64,000 bases of DNA. Source: Aminobacter sp039907765 (GTDB taxonomy: Bacteria; Pseudomonadota; Alphaproteobacteria; Rhizobiales; Rhizobiaceae). The notes below the pieces were generated by a model, which had not been told where the DNA came from, did not search any database, and saw nothing but the letters and a program-made list of their open reading frames with translations. The DNA lies in the NCBI RefSeq assembly GCF_039907765.1, contig NZ_JARDJI010000007.1, positions 142,408 through 206,407 of the forward strand, in the 5' to 3' direction. Shown piece by piece: positions 25,180 through 37,094 of this stretch (its first letter is position 1; each line of letters starts with the position of its first letter). The position numbers and the translations under genes are program-made.

Positions 25180-25902
25180 TCAGCCGCCCTTGGCTGGCTG
25201 GACGAGCGGCTGCTCCGGGCGCGGGGCGGAGGGATCGGCCGATCTCAGGCTTTCGACATGGACCCAGCCGCGACGGCCCGCGGCCATCACCAGCGCCCAG
25301 TTGCCGTCGCGGGCGAAGATCCTGACGCCTTCGCCCTGCTTGACCGGGTAGAGCACGGGCGCGGCGATCTCCGGCCGCTGGCGAAGGTAGATGCGCGTGC
25401 TGGTGAACAGCATGCCGGGTTCGCCGCTCCTGGCGCGCTTGCTCTCGACCGAAGGGCGCGGCGCCGGCACTTGCGGACGCGGGGCGGGTGTCGGCGGCGC
25501 CTTCTGGATGTAAGCAGTCTTGATCTCGGCCGGGGGGCGAAGCGGCGTGCCAGGTTGGGACGGTGTGGGGGCTGGCGCAGGCTTCGAGGCAATTCGGTCG
25601 GCGCCTGGCCGCGGAGCCGCTGCCAGCTTCGGCTGCGCGGCCTTCGGCTGGACCTTGGCGTCGCGCTGCTCGACGTCCGCCTTCGGGCGCGCGACGCCGG
25701 GATTGGTCTGCGCGCCGACGCTTGCCTGCGGGCGCGGCACTTCCTTGCGGGGCGCGGCTTCGGTCCGGGGACGGCTGGCTACGCGGGCGGGGCGCTCGCC
25801 GAGGCCCGACTTGCTGGGCACTTCCTGCGTCATCGCCCAGCCGCCAGCCGCCATCGCGCCGAGCAGGAGCCATCTCAGTTTTGGAAGGGCGAATCCGGAC
25901 AT
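25180..25902 (-). CDS. Membrane-anchored SH3-domain protein
   Basis: The 240-residue protein starts with a short cytoplasmic end and one hydrophobic helix (about residues 10-24, LRWLLLGAMAAGGWA). A long Pro/Ala/Arg/Lys-rich linker of some 130 residues leads to a C-terminal bacterial SH3 domain (RIYLRQRPEIAAPVLYPVKQGEGVRIFARDGNWALVMAAGRRGWVHVESL). Such proteins usually contact peptidoglycan in the periplasm. The start at 25902 gives the helix its expected place; the frame is open for 42 more codons without support. Confidence 0.8.
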   Translation of the reverse strand: MSGFALPKLRWLLLGAMAAGGWAMTQEVPSKSGLGERPARVASRPRTEAAPRKEVPRPQASVGAQTNPGVARPKADVEQRDAKVQPKAAQPKLAAAPRPGADRIASKPAPAPTPSQPGTPLRPPAEIKTAYIQKAPPTPAPRPQVPAPRPSVESKRARSGEPGMLFTSTRIYLRQRPEIAAPVLYPVKQGEGVRIFARDGNWALVMAAGRRGWVHVESLRSADPSAPRPEQPLVQPAKGG

Positions 25903-25967
25903 GCGGCGAGTCTGGACTTCAGAGCTTAAAGCCGCGTTGACGCAGATGACCTCATGGGCAGGGACGG

Positions 25968-26189
25968 TCAGGCCTTCTTGAGGAACTCGGTCTTCAGGAC
26001 GAGACCCTTGACCTGCTTGGTGTTGCACTCGATCTCGCCTGCATTGCCAGTCAGGCGGATGTTCTTGACCAAGGTGCCGCGCTTGATGGTCTCGGAGGTG
26101 CCCTTGACCTTCAGGTCCTTGATCAACGTGACCGAATCCCCGTCGTTGAGTTGGGTACCGTTGCTGTCCTTGACGATGTCTTCGGCCAT
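25968..26189 (-). CDS. PhnA/YjdM C-terminal domain protein, short form
   Basis: The 73-residue protein corresponds to the C-terminal domain of PhnA/YjdM proteins (KDSNGTQLNDGDSVTLIKDLKVKGTSETIKRGTLVKNIRLT, ending LVLKTEFLKKA). The N-terminal zinc ribbon of full-length members (about 110 residues) is absent; the ATG at 26189 begins directly at the domain. The family was once linked to phosphonate use, but its real role is unclear. Confidence 0.88.
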   Translation of the reverse strand: MAEDIVKDSNGTQLNDGDSVTLIKDLKVKGTSETIKRGTLVKNIRLTGNAGEIECNTKQVKGLVLKTEFLKKA

Positions 26190-26426
26190 GATGTCCTTCG
26201 GTGGCTGGAGTGGAGAGCTTGGACTATGTCCTCGGAAGCGCGGCGTAAAGTGGCATTTGCGGTGCAAGTCAGGTCGTCGTGACCAGATGGGAGTATGGCC
26301 TCACGCCGAGCGACGTGCGCTGGCGGCCCTGAACAGAGGTCAAGACAAAGCCGCTGCTATTGCGTGTTTGCGCTCAGCAAGTCCTCGCCGATGGCAGCCT
26401 CAATCAAATGAATTGTCTGGAAAACC

Positions 26427-26501
26427 TGGTACGCCCAAGGGGAATCGAACCCCTGTTACCGCCGTGAAAGGGCGGTGTCCTAACCGCTAGACGATGGGCG
26501 C
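26427..26501 (-). tRNA. tRNA-Glu (anticodon UUC)
   Basis: The minus strand folds into a 75-base cloverleaf with acceptor arms GCGCCCA/TGGGCGT (one G-T pair), discriminator A and encoded CCA. The anticodon stem CCGCC/GGCGG surrounds CTTTCAC, giving UUC, and the T arm reads AGGGGTTCGATTCCCCT. Confidence 0.97.
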
Positions 26502-26579
26502 GCTCAGGTGAGGCGGTGTATAGTTGGGATGTTCGCGGCAGGCAACCCGTCTTTTTGCTGCGCCGCGAAATTTTTCGTC

Positions 26580-27785
26580 TTATCCCCTGCGGCCGCAGCG
26601 CCAGTTCCAGTCGCGCTCCGGGCCGACGTCGACGTGGACCGAATTGGTGCTGCAATAGGTGCCGACGCCGCCGCGGTCGGGCATCGAGCGGAGGAAGGTG
26701 GCGAGTTCCCATTTGCCCACGCCGGGCACCTGGATGTCGGCGGCCGCGCAGGCCATGTGCAGAGATTTCTTGGCGCCGCCCACCCGGCGGTTTCGCTCCG
26801 GATCGCGGAAGCCGGAGGTGACGATCATCTTGGTGCCGAATCGTTGCTCGACTGCCTTGAGCACGCGCACCAACGAGGGCTTGAGGCAGCTGACGTCGAC
26901 ATTGTCGTTCTGCTTGAGCAGCCCGTTCGGCGCCAGACGCGCCAGGCCAGCCGCAGAGGCGACCTCGTAGGACCCGTCGTCGTCGCCTTCGTTCAGGTCC
27001 ACGTCGCTGTCGTCGTTGATGCCCGACTTGCGCTTGATCTCGAACAGGTCGGTGGTGCGGACGCCCGGCAGCGCCCAGTCCGAATCGCCGCCCGACGAGC
27101 CGCCGAGCGAGGCCATCGCCACCTGCTTCGAGTTGGCCTTCGTGGAGGCGAGGGTGATGATCGGCTTGGCCTTTTCCTCGGGCGCCTTCGGCGCGGCCGA
27201 CTGAGCCGCGGCGGGGGTGGTCGCGATGAGCGGCTTTGTCTCTTCTTCCTTCGCCGGGACAGACTTTGCGGGCGAAGAGCTGAACAGCGACGCGAGGAAG
27301 CCCTTTTTCTTGGGCTGCTGCGGCGCCTCCGTGGCCGCGCCTGCGGCCAGGCCGTTGTCCTGCTGGGCCGAGGGCTTTTCAGGGTTGGCTTCCGCGACCT
27401 GCGTCGCTTCCGCTGCCTTCGACGGTTCCGCTTCGGTCGCGGTGGCGGCTTGCTGCGGCTGCTCCGCCTTTTCCAGCGCGGATGCCGCCGCCGATTCGGT
27501 GCCGGGCTTGTTGACGGGGACGTAGCCGACCTGATCGGGCAGCGCCGTGCCGCCTTCCGTATTCATCGCGAGATTGGTGTCCGCCTGCGCGGTTGCGGCA
27601 GCGGGCGATCCTGCAGCTTCGGGCGTGCCGGCAGCCTCAGTCGTTGCGGTCGCCGCCGACGAAGCATTCGCCACTTCGAGGCTCGGCTCGCCCGTGGAAG
27701 TGCACGAGGCGGCGGCAAGCGAAACCAGGACGGTCAGCGCAACGCCGTACCTCCAGTCCGCTGGTCGCAGTCGTCCTGACGTCAA
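26580..27785 (-). CDS. M15_3 (DUF882)-type peptidase-like lipoprotein
   Basis: The 401-residue protein has a signal segment ending in a lipobox (LAAASC), a region of about 200 residues rich in Ala, Glu, Pro and Lys with an acidic stretch (NDDSDVDLNEGDDDGS), and a C-terminal M15-like metallopeptidase domain. That domain keeps zinc-site candidates SLHMACAAADIQV (His-x6-Asp) and HVDVG, as in D-Ala-D-Ala carboxypeptidases and YcbK-type proteins. It probably trims or binds peptidoglycan from the outer membrane side. It stands 78 bases before tRNA-Glu on the same strand. Confidence 0.88.
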   Translation of the reverse strand: MTSGRLRPADWRYGVALTVLVSLAAASCTSTGEPSLEVANASSAATATTEAAGTPEAAGSPAAATAQADTNLAMNTEGGTALPDQVGYVPVNKPGTESAAASALEKAEQPQQAATATEAEPSKAAEATQVAEANPEKPSAQQDNGLAAGAATEAPQQPKKKGFLASLFSSSPAKSVPAKEEETKPLIATTPAAAQSAAPKAPEEKAKPIITLASTKANSKQVAMASLGGSSGGDSDWALPGVRTTDLFEIKRKSGINDDSDVDLNEGDDDGSYEVASAAGLARLAPNGLLKQNDNVDVSCLKPSLVRVLKAVEQRFGTKMIVTSGFRDPERNRRVGGAKKSLHMACAAADIQVPGVGKWELATFLRSMPDRGGVGTYCSTNSVHVDVGPERDWNWRCGRRG

Positions 27786-27998
27786 GCCGGTCCCCTCTCA
27801 ATGCAATGCAGCCAAAGAATACGCTTGGCGATGAAATCCAACGTCTACGCTACCGCGCTTCTGAACGAGAAACGCTGCCCGATCATCTGGCTGTGATCCC
27901 CCATTTTCGGGGCTAGGCGCCAAATGCGGCGAGATCATGATTGCCATGATTTCGCCCACCTTGTGGATCGCCGTCAACTCACCGCGGATTTCAAGGAG

Positions 27999-29828
27999 TT
28001 ACACTCGAACCTTGACATAGGTGCCGGGAGCATCTTCTAGCACCCGTCCGCTTGTGCCGGGCTTGCGCGCCGAAACGCGCCTGTCGTCCTTGGCCTCGAT
28101 CCAGCGTTGCCAGTGCGGCCACCACGATCCCGCCGTCTCGGTCGCGTGGCCCAGCCAGTCGTCGAAGTCGCCGGTCGGCTTGCCGCTGCTCCAGAACTGA
28201 TATTTGTTGGCGGCGGGCGGATTGATGACGCCGGCGATGTGGCCGGAGCCGCCGACCACATAGTCGACGTCGCCGCCGAAATACTTGCAGCCGAGGAAGA
28301 CCGAGCGGGCAGGGGCGATGTGGTCCTCGCGCGCGGCGAGGTTGTAGACGGGGATGGTGATGTCGGCGAGCGAGACCGTGCGCCCGGCCAGTTCCATCCT
28401 GCCTTGCGACAGGTTGTTGTCGAGGTAGCAGTTGCGCAGATAGAAGGAGTGGTTGGCTGCGGCCATCCGCGTCGAATCCGCGTTCCAGTACAGCAGGTCG
28501 AACGGCAGCGGCTCCTTGCCGCGCATGTAGTTGTTGACGACATAGGGCCAGATGAGGTCGCCCGACCTCAGCATGTTGAAGGCCGTCGCCATCTTGGTGC
28601 CGTCGAGATAGCCCTTGCCCTTCATGGCGCGCTCGAGGGCGGCGATCTGGTCCTCGTCGACGAACACCTTGAGGTCGCCGGCATAGGTGAAGTCGACCTG
28701 GGTGGTGAAGAAGGTGGCCGAGCGGATGCGGTGGTCGCCTTCCTGCGCGAGCAGCGCCAGCGCTGCGGCGAGCAGCGTGCCGCCGACGCAGTAGCCGATC
28801 GCATTGACTTCACGCTCGCCGGTCGCCTGCTCGACCATGTCGAGGCCGTATTGCAGGCCCTCGCGGATATACGCCTCCCAGTCCTTCAGCCCGTGGCGCT
28901 GGTCGGGGTTGATCCAGGAGATGACGAAGACCGTATGGCCTTGTTCCACGGCCCAGCGGATGAAGGACTTCTGCGGGTTGAGGTCGAGGATGTAGAACTT
29001 GTTGATCCATGGCGGGCAGATCAGCAGCGGCCGCTTCAGGACCTTGTCCGTGGTTGGCGCGTACTGGATGATCTCGGCGACGTCGCTGCGCCCGACCACC
29101 TTGCCGGGCGTCATGGCGACGTTCCTGCCGATCTCGAAGCCGGAATAGTCGGCCTGCCTGAGCTTCAGGTCGCCCTTGCCGGCCGCGATGTCCTCGGCGA
29201 ACATCTTCATGCCGCGCACCAGGTTCTCGCCGTTGCTGGCGACCGTCTCGCGGAACAGTTCCGGATTGGTCAGGATGAAATTGGAGGGCGAAATCGCGTT
29301 GGTGACCTGCTTGACGTAGAAGCCGGCCTTGTGGCGCGTGTGCTCGTCCAGCCCGTCGGCATGCTCGACGAGGTCGCCGGCCCAGCGCGTGGTCACCAGG
29401 TAGGCCTGCTTGAGAAAATCGAAGAAGGCGTTGCGGCCCCATTCCGGATCGAGGAAGCGCTTGTCTGTCCGCTCGGGCTTGATCGCTTCCTCGACCTGTT
29501 CGCCGGACATGCGCTGGACCGAGTTGCCCCACACCTCGAGATAGCCGGCGAACAGGCGGGTCTGCGCCTCCAGTGCGCGCGAGGGGTCCGACAGCCAGTA
29601 TTCGGTGAGCCTGGAAAAGGTCTTGACCATGTCGGTCATCGGCTCGGCCACGGTGTCGCGCAAGTCGCCCTTCTCGCGGGGTTCGACCCAGGCCGAGGCC
29701 GCCTTGCCGGCCTGCTCGATCATGCGGGCGATGTTGAGAGCGAAACGCTCGGGGTCCTTGACCAGATATTGCTCGATGGAGGAGGGGGAATCGCCGCTCG
29801 GCTTGTCCGAATCGTCTGCCTTCGCCAT
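27999..29828 (-). CDS. phaC: Class I poly(3-hydroxyalkanoate) synthase
   Basis: The 609-residue enzyme polymerises 3-hydroxyacyl-CoA into PHA storage granules. It has the PhaC N-terminal domain (LKQAYLVTTRWAGDLVEHADG) and an alpha/beta-hydrolase core with the lipase-like box GYCVGG, placing the catalytic Cys near residue 347. A catalytic Asp candidate lies in AAREDHIAP and the His in GGSGHIAGV. The length fits class I synthases, which work without PhaE or PhaR. ATG 29828 has GCGAGGACC before it, and a second purine-rich GGGAGGA lies further up the leader. It is divergent from a lipoprotein gene across 99 bases. Confidence 0.95.
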   Translation of the reverse strand: MAKADDSDKPSGDSPSSIEQYLVKDPERFALNIARMIEQAGKAASAWVEPREKGDLRDTVAEPMTDMVKTFSRLTEYWLSDPSRALEAQTRLFAGYLEVWGNSVQRMSGEQVEEAIKPERTDKRFLDPEWGRNAFFDFLKQAYLVTTRWAGDLVEHADGLDEHTRHKAGFYVKQVTNAISPSNFILTNPELFRETVASNGENLVRGMKMFAEDIAAGKGDLKLRQADYSGFEIGRNVAMTPGKVVGRSDVAEIIQYAPTTDKVLKRPLLICPPWINKFYILDLNPQKSFIRWAVEQGHTVFVISWINPDQRHGLKDWEAYIREGLQYGLDMVEQATGEREVNAIGYCVGGTLLAAALALLAQEGDHRIRSATFFTTQVDFTYAGDLKVFVDEDQIAALERAMKGKGYLDGTKMATAFNMLRSGDLIWPYVVNNYMRGKEPLPFDLLYWNADSTRMAAANHSFYLRNCYLDNNLSQGRMELAGRTVSLADITIPVYNLAAREDHIAPARSVFLGCKYFGGDVDYVVGGSGHIAGVINPPAANKYQFWSSGKPTGDFDDWLGHATETAGSWWPHWQRWIEAKDDRRVSARKPGTSGRVLEDAPGTYVKVRV

Positions 29829-29927
29829 GGTCCTCGCAGGTCCTCCCAAAGGGCCTTTTATTGACATACTATCATGCGACGTCTTACCGGGTCCAACGCG
29901 CTCTATCGCGCCTGTCAGGGAAACATT

Positions 29928-30314
29928 ATGACATATCGTGTTGGTCGGCATGTTTTTTTAGGCGCCCGCGTGACGCTCTTTGCGGCACTCTTCGCGACGC
30001 CGCTGCTGGCCAGCGGCTGCGCCAGCACGAGCACCGCCAATGGTACGGCCGCCCAGACCGGCGGACGCGGCGCGCAGGACACCGGCACCTATCCCAACCT
30101 CAACATTGCGCCCCAGGTGGCCGCGCCCCAGTTCACCGACGACCAGAAGGCCGCCAAGATGGCCGCGCTGCAGGCGGCACGGCGGCGCCAGGGCGGCGCG
30201 GGCGGTGCATCGTCCGATTCGGCGGCGATGACCACGCTTGCACGGAAGCACGGCGCCGACACGCTCAAGGCCATCGAAGGCAAGTGCGACCCTATCGACC
30301 CCGCCTGCAATTGA
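29928..30314 (+). CDS. Small hypothetical lipoprotein
   Basis: The 128-residue product has a long basic N-terminus, a hydrophobic core (LFAALFATPLLASGC) ending in a lipobox-like LASGC, and a Thr/Ala/Gly/Gln-rich mature part with TYPNLNIAPQVAAPQFTDDQKAAKMAALQAARRRQ. The YPNLN-x-x-P-x-A-A-x-Q-x-T pattern recurs in short hypothetical lipoproteins of rhizobia; no function is known. The Met at 29928 has CAGGGAAAC upstream. It ends 46 bases before the aminotransferase gene and may be co-transcribed with it. Confidence 0.72.
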   Translation: MTYRVGRHVFLGARVTLFAALFATPLLASGCASTSTANGTAAQTGGRGAQDTGTYPNLNIAPQVAAPQFTDDQKAAKMAALQAARRRQGGAGGASSDSAAMTTLARKHGADTLKAIEGKCDPIDPACN

Positions 30315-30360
30315 GTATATACGCGCACGCATCGCGCAGCCCCGTTCGCCTGGAACCGAC

Positions 30361-31578
<1,218 letters not shown>

Positions 31579-31628
31579 GCGCGCCGCAGCCCAATCCAGA
31601 ACTACCGAGTGAAGAGGCGCCGCCGACC

Positions 31629-32942
<1,314 letters not shown>

Positions 32943-33130
32943 GCCCGCAGGCCATATACCGGCGATGCGGGGGCGCTGGCCCGGCCACGCGCCAGCATTC
33001 CCTTTCAATCGATTGATATTGTTTCGCTTTCGATTAAGGGGGTGACAGGTCTTGCCGTTGTCACAAGTGTTTGACAATAAGGGCCGGCCCGTTTCGGGCA
33101 CCCCGAATTCATCGACTGCAGGACCCTGAT

Positions 33131-34105
33131 ATGGCGAAAAGCGTTGTTGCCGGTCTCGACCGGATCCTCACCATGGAACTCGTGCGCGTGACCGAGCGCG
33201 CTGCTGTGGCGGCAGCAAGGCTGCGCGGACGCGGCGACGAGAAGGCCGCGGACCAGGTTGCCGTCGACGCCATGCGCCAGGAACTCAACCGTCTCGCCAT
33301 CAACGGCACCGTGGTGATCGGCGAGGGCGAGCGCGACGAGGCGCCGATGCTCTATATCGGCGAGGAAGTCGGCGCCGGCGGCCCCGAGGTCGACATCGCG
33401 CTCGACCCGCTGGAAGGCACGACCATCTGCGCCAAGAACCTGCCCAATGCGCTGGCCGTCATCGCCATCGCCGAAAAGGGCAGCCTTTTGTTCGCGCCCG
33501 ACGTCTACATGGACAAGATCGCAGTCGGCCCCGGCTATCCGGACGGCGTGATCGACATCGATGCCTCGCCGGCGGAGAACATCGCCAACCTCGCCAAGGC
33601 CAAGGGCGTGCCGGTGTCCGAAATCACCGCCTGCATCCTCGACCGCCCGCGCCACGCCAAGCTGATCGACGCGGTGCGTACGACGGGCGCTGCCATCCGC
33701 CTCATCGGCGACGGCGACGTGGCCGGCGTTATCCACACGACCGATCCGGAAGAGACGGGCATCGACATCTATCTCGGCACCGGCGGGGCGCCGGAGGGCG
33801 TTCTGGCTGCGGCGGCACTGCGCTGCACCGGCGGCCAGATGCAGGGCCGCCTCATCCTCGACACGCCCGAGAAGGTCGAACGCGCCGCCAAGATGGGCAT
33901 TGCCGATCCCAAGAAGGTCTATCGCATCGAGGAGATGGCGCGCGGCGACGTGCTGTTCGCCGCGACCGGCGTGACCGACGGCAACCTGCTCGCCGGCGTC
34001 AAGTTCGGCCGCGATGCGATCACCACGCACACCATCGTGCTGCGCTCGTCGTCCAAGACGGTGCGCGAGATCAAGGCGCGTCACCAGGATATCGAAAAAT
34101 TCTGA
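33131..34105 (+). CDS. glpX: Class II fructose-1,6-bisphosphatase GlpX
   Basis: The 324-residue phosphatase removes the 1-phosphate of fructose-1,6-bisphosphate in gluconeogenesis and related sugar cycles. The class II signature is clear: GEGERDEAPMLYIGEEVG and ALDPLEGTTICAKN for metal and phosphate binding, and GTGGAPEGVLAAAALRC further on. The ATG at 33131 matches the family start (MAKSVVAGLDRIL). The upstream gap of 188 bases to hom contains a promoter-like AT-rich stretch near 33005-33085. Confidence 0.95.
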   Translation: MAKSVVAGLDRILTMELVRVTERAAVAAARLRGRGDEKAADQVAVDAMRQELNRLAINGTVVIGEGERDEAPMLYIGEEVGAGGPEVDIALDPLEGTTICAKNLPNALAVIAIAEKGSLLFAPDVYMDKIAVGPGYPDGVIDIDASPAENIANLAKAKGVPVSEITACILDRPRHAKLIDAVRTTGAAIRLIGDGDVAGVIHTTDPEETGIDIYLGTGGAPEGVLAAAALRCTGGQMQGRLILDTPEKVERAAKMGIADPKKVYRIEEMARGDVLFAATGVTDGNLLAGVKFGRDAITTHTIVLRSSSKTVREIKARHQDIEKF

Positions 34106-34161
34106 TTACGCGCCCGCTGCGGTCGCCTATGGTCGGCCCGAGGCGGGTGGACCAGCACTGA

Positions 34162-35952
34162 ATGGCGACTGAAAAGCGTAATTTCCTTGGCGTGAGGCGT
34201 TCGGCCACCGGTGTCTCATGGCAGCACCGGCTGACCGAACGCCAGGACATGATGGCGCTCGCGATCGCGCAAGGCCACGGCGTTCCCGACATCGTGGCGC
34301 GGGTGCTGGCCGGCCGTGGCGTGCCGTCCGAGGAGGCCGAGCGCTTCCTCGATCCGACCATCCGGGAACTTTTGCCCGACCCGGCGTCCCTGACCGACAT
34401 GGACAAGGCGGCCGAGCGGATCGCCAACGCCGTCATCCGCGGCGAGAGGGTCGCGATCTTCGGCGACTACGACGTCGACGGCGCCTGCTCGTCGGCGCTG
34501 ATGAAGCGCTTCCTCGGCCATTTCGGCATCCAGTCCGAGATCTACATCCCCGACCGGATTTTCGAGGGCTACGGGCCGAACCCCGATGCCATGCGCGAGC
34601 TGGTGGGGCGCGGTGCGAGCCTGATCGTCACCGTCGACTGCGGCACCAACAGCGCAGCCTCAATCGATGCGGCCAACGAAGCCGGCGCCGACGTCGTCGT
34701 GCTCGACCACCACCAGGTCGGCGGGCCATTGCCAAATGCGGTAGCCGTGGTCAATCCGAACCGCGACGACGATCTTTCCGGGCAGGGCCATCTCTGCGCC
34801 GCCGGCGTGACTTTTCTCGCGCTGGTGCACACCGCCAAGGTGTTACGCGAGAAGCTGCCCGATGCCCCGCGTCCGGATCTGCTCAAGCTGCTCGACCTCA
34901 CGGCTCTTGCGACGGTCGCCGATGTGGTGCCGCTCGTCGGCGTCAACCGCGCCTTCGTGGTGAAGGGGCTGCAGGCGATGCGGCAGCAGAACAATCCCGG
35001 GCTGACCGCACTTGCCCGCGTCGCCCGCATCGGCGAGCCGCTCAACGCCTTCCACCTGTCCTTCCTGCTCGGCCCGCGCATCAATGCCGGCGGGCGCATC
35101 GGCGATGCCGCGCTCGGCAGCAGGCTTTTGGCGACCGACGATCCGGTCGAGGCCGGCTCGATCGCGGAGACGCTCGACCGCCTGAACCAGGAGCGGCAGG
35201 CGATGGAAACCGAGATGCTGGCCCAGGCGCGCGCCGAGGCCGACGCCGAGATCGGCGCCGGCCCGGGGCCGGCCGTCCTGGTCACCGCCAATACCAGCTG
35301 GCATCCCGGCATCGTCGGGCTTCTGGCTTCGAGGCTGAAGGACCACGCCCGGCGCCCGGTGTTCGCCGTCGCCTTCAATGGTTCGGGCACCGGCACCGGC
35401 TCCGGCCGCTCGGTCTCGGGCTTCGACCTCGGCAAGCTGGTGCGCGAGGCGGTCGAGGCCGGATTGCTGGTCAAGGGCGGCGGGCACGCCATGGCCGCCG
35501 GCATCACGGTCCAGAAGGAGAAGCTCGGCGAACTGCGCGCCTTCTTTGAAGCGCGTGCCGCGGCCGACGTGTTTCGCCTGCAGGATGAAGAAAGCCTCTT
35601 GATCGACGGCGCGCTTGCGGCGGAAGGCGCGACGCTGGCGCTGATCGACGCACTGGAGAAGGCCGGGCCGTTCGGGGCAGGGCACGTGGCGCCCGTTTTC
35701 GTGCTGCCGCGCCACAAGCTTGCCGATGTCCGCGTCATCGGCACCGGGCACCTCAGGGCCGATCTGAGGTCGGAGAGCGGCGGCCGCATCCAAGGCATGG
35801 CGTTCCGCTCCGCCGAAACGCCGCTCGGCGATTTCCTGGCCCGGAATGCCGGCCGGACGATCCACGTCGCCGGCACGCTTGCCGTCAATCATTGGAACGG
35901 CAATCGCACCGTGCAGTTGCGGATCATGGATGCGGCGCAGGCCGGTCCGTAG
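34162..35952 (+). CDS. recJ: Single-stranded-DNA-specific exonuclease RecJ
   Basis: The 596-residue 5'-3' exonuclease has the DHH phosphoesterase motifs (IFGDYDVDGACSSAL, VDCGTN, LDHHQ) and the DHHA1 domain with KGGGHAMAAGIT, followed by the C-terminal OB-like domain. It works in recombination and mismatch repair with RecQ-type helicases. It begins 56 bases after glpX and is followed by a rhizobial intergenic repeat. Confidence 0.96.
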   Translation: MATEKRNFLGVRRSATGVSWQHRLTERQDMMALAIAQGHGVPDIVARVLAGRGVPSEEAERFLDPTIRELLPDPASLTDMDKAAERIANAVIRGERVAIFGDYDVDGACSSALMKRFLGHFGIQSEIYIPDRIFEGYGPNPDAMRELVGRGASLIVTVDCGTNSAASIDAANEAGADVVVLDHHQVGGPLPNAVAVVNPNRDDDLSGQGHLCAAGVTFLALVHTAKVLREKLPDAPRPDLLKLLDLTALATVADVVPLVGVNRAFVVKGLQAMRQQNNPGLTALARVARIGEPLNAFHLSFLLGPRINAGGRIGDAALGSRLLATDDPVEAGSIAETLDRLNQERQAMETEMLAQARAEADAEIGAGPGPAVLVTANTSWHPGIVGLLASRLKDHARRPVFAVAFNGSGTGTGSGRSVSGFDLGKLVREAVEAGLLVKGGGHAMAAGITVQKEKLGELRAFFEARAAADVFRLQDEESLLIDGALAAEGATLALIDALEKAGPFGAGHVAPVFVLPRHKLADVRVIGTGHLRADLRSESGGRIQGMAFRSAETPLGDFLARNAGRTIHVAGTLAVNHWNGNRTVQLRIMDAAQAGP

Positions 35953-36050
35953 AGCAATTCCAGGAAAAGTGGGCAGCGGTTTCCGGCCGGAATCCGCAAA
36001 AACAAAGAGATGGAGCGTTTCCGCGATTCGAAGAAAGGCGGAAATGCTGT
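35953..36050. repeat. Rhizobial intergenic repeat (RIME-like)
   Basis: The stretch begins AGAGCAATTCCAGGAAAAGT directly at the recJ stop and ends in GGCGGAAATGCTGTAG. It has internal complementary segments such as GTTTCCGGCCGGAATCC and TTTCCGCG/GGCGGAAA. The sequence matches in character the mosaic elements found between genes across rhizobial genomes. It lies between convergent recJ and the patatin-like gene and may act as a transcription stop. Confidence 0.7.
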
Positions 36051-36053
36051 AGG

Positions 36054-37007
36054 CTAAGTCAGTACCGCCTGCAGCCTGACGATCTCGGCCATCTGGGCCT
36101 TCGTCGCTTCGTAGCCGATGCGGATGGCCTCGTCGGCGCGGTGGAAATCTGACAGGCCGATATGGCCGAGCTTGGGCTGCAGCGACAGGTCCGGCGGGTC
36201 GCCGGCGAGGCGGGCACGCGAAATGCGATCCTGGATGATGTTGAAGGCTTCGACCACAACGCCGGTGATGCCGAGCCTTGCTTCGCGTTCGCTGACATAG
36301 TCGCTTTGCGGGCCCTCGGCCGCCATTTCGCCGGCGCTGTGCTTGACCACGGCAGCGCGGCCGAAGAGGTCGTAGTGCAGGTTGACCGCCACCACCAGCG
36401 GCTGTTCGTGAGCGCGGCAGACCGAGACCGGCACCGGATTGACCAGCGCGCCGTCGACGAGGGTGCGGCCGTTGCAGGTGACCGGCTCGAACACGCCGGG
36501 AAGCGCATAGGAGGCCCGGATCGCCTTGATGAGCGAGCCGCTCGACAGCCAGATCTCGTGGCCGGTGCGGATTTCCGCGGCGACGCAGACGAACGGCTTG
36601 GGGAGGTCCTGGAAGGTCAGGCCGTTCATGTGCTGCTGCATGCGGGCATCGAGCTTCATGCCGCCGAACAGGCCGTTGCCGACGAGCTGCAGGTCGAACA
36701 GGCCGAAGATGCGGCGCTTGGTCAGGCTGCGGGCGAATTCCTCGAGCTGGTCGAGCTTGCCGGCGAGATAGCAGCCGCCGACCAGCGCGCCGATGGAGGT
36801 GCCGGCGATCATGTCGATGCGGACGCCTGCCTCATCGAGTGCCCTGAGCACGCCGATATGCGCCCAGCCGCGGGCGGCGCCGCCGCCAAGCGCGAGGGCC
36901 ACGCCGGTGTCCTTCGGTTTTACTGGATCGTTGCCGCCGGTCCCGGATGAAAAGCCATTGGCTTCCCGGACGTTGTGGCGCGCGTAGAATGATGCCCATT
37001 CGAGCAT
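36054..37007 (-). CDS. Patatin-like phospholipase (RssA-like)
   Basis: The 317-residue protein has the patatin architecture: the oxyanion motif LGGGAARGWAHIGVL, the nucleophile elbow GTSIG (catalytic Ser) and the catalytic Asp in the DGA motif (LVDGALVNPVP). Such proteins are serine esterases acting on phospholipids or lysophospholipids. No signal peptide is seen, so it is probably cytoplasmic or membrane-associated. It lies downstream of folE and hisI on the same strand, 87 bases behind hisI. Confidence 0.92.
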   Translation of the reverse strand: MLEWASFYARHNVREANGFSSGTGGNDPVKPKDTGVALALGGGAARGWAHIGVLRALDEAGVRIDMIAGTSIGALVGGCYLAGKLDQLEEFARSLTKRRIFGLFDLQLVGNGLFGGMKLDARMQQHMNGLTFQDLPKPFVCVAAEIRTGHEIWLSSGSLIKAIRASYALPGVFEPVTCNGRTLVDGALVNPVPVSVCRAHEQPLVVAVNLHYDLFGRAAVVKHSAGEMAAEGPQSDYVSEREARLGITGVVVEAFNIIQDRISRARLAGDPPDLSLQPKLGHIGLSDFHRADEAIRIGYEATKAQMAEIVRLQAVLT

Positions 37008-37094
37008 CGCAATCTCCCTTGTCCCGCAAGCAGATTACACCCGGCCCGTATTAAAATCGTGAATCTTTGTGCCGCCGGATCGGCAGCCGGTTCA

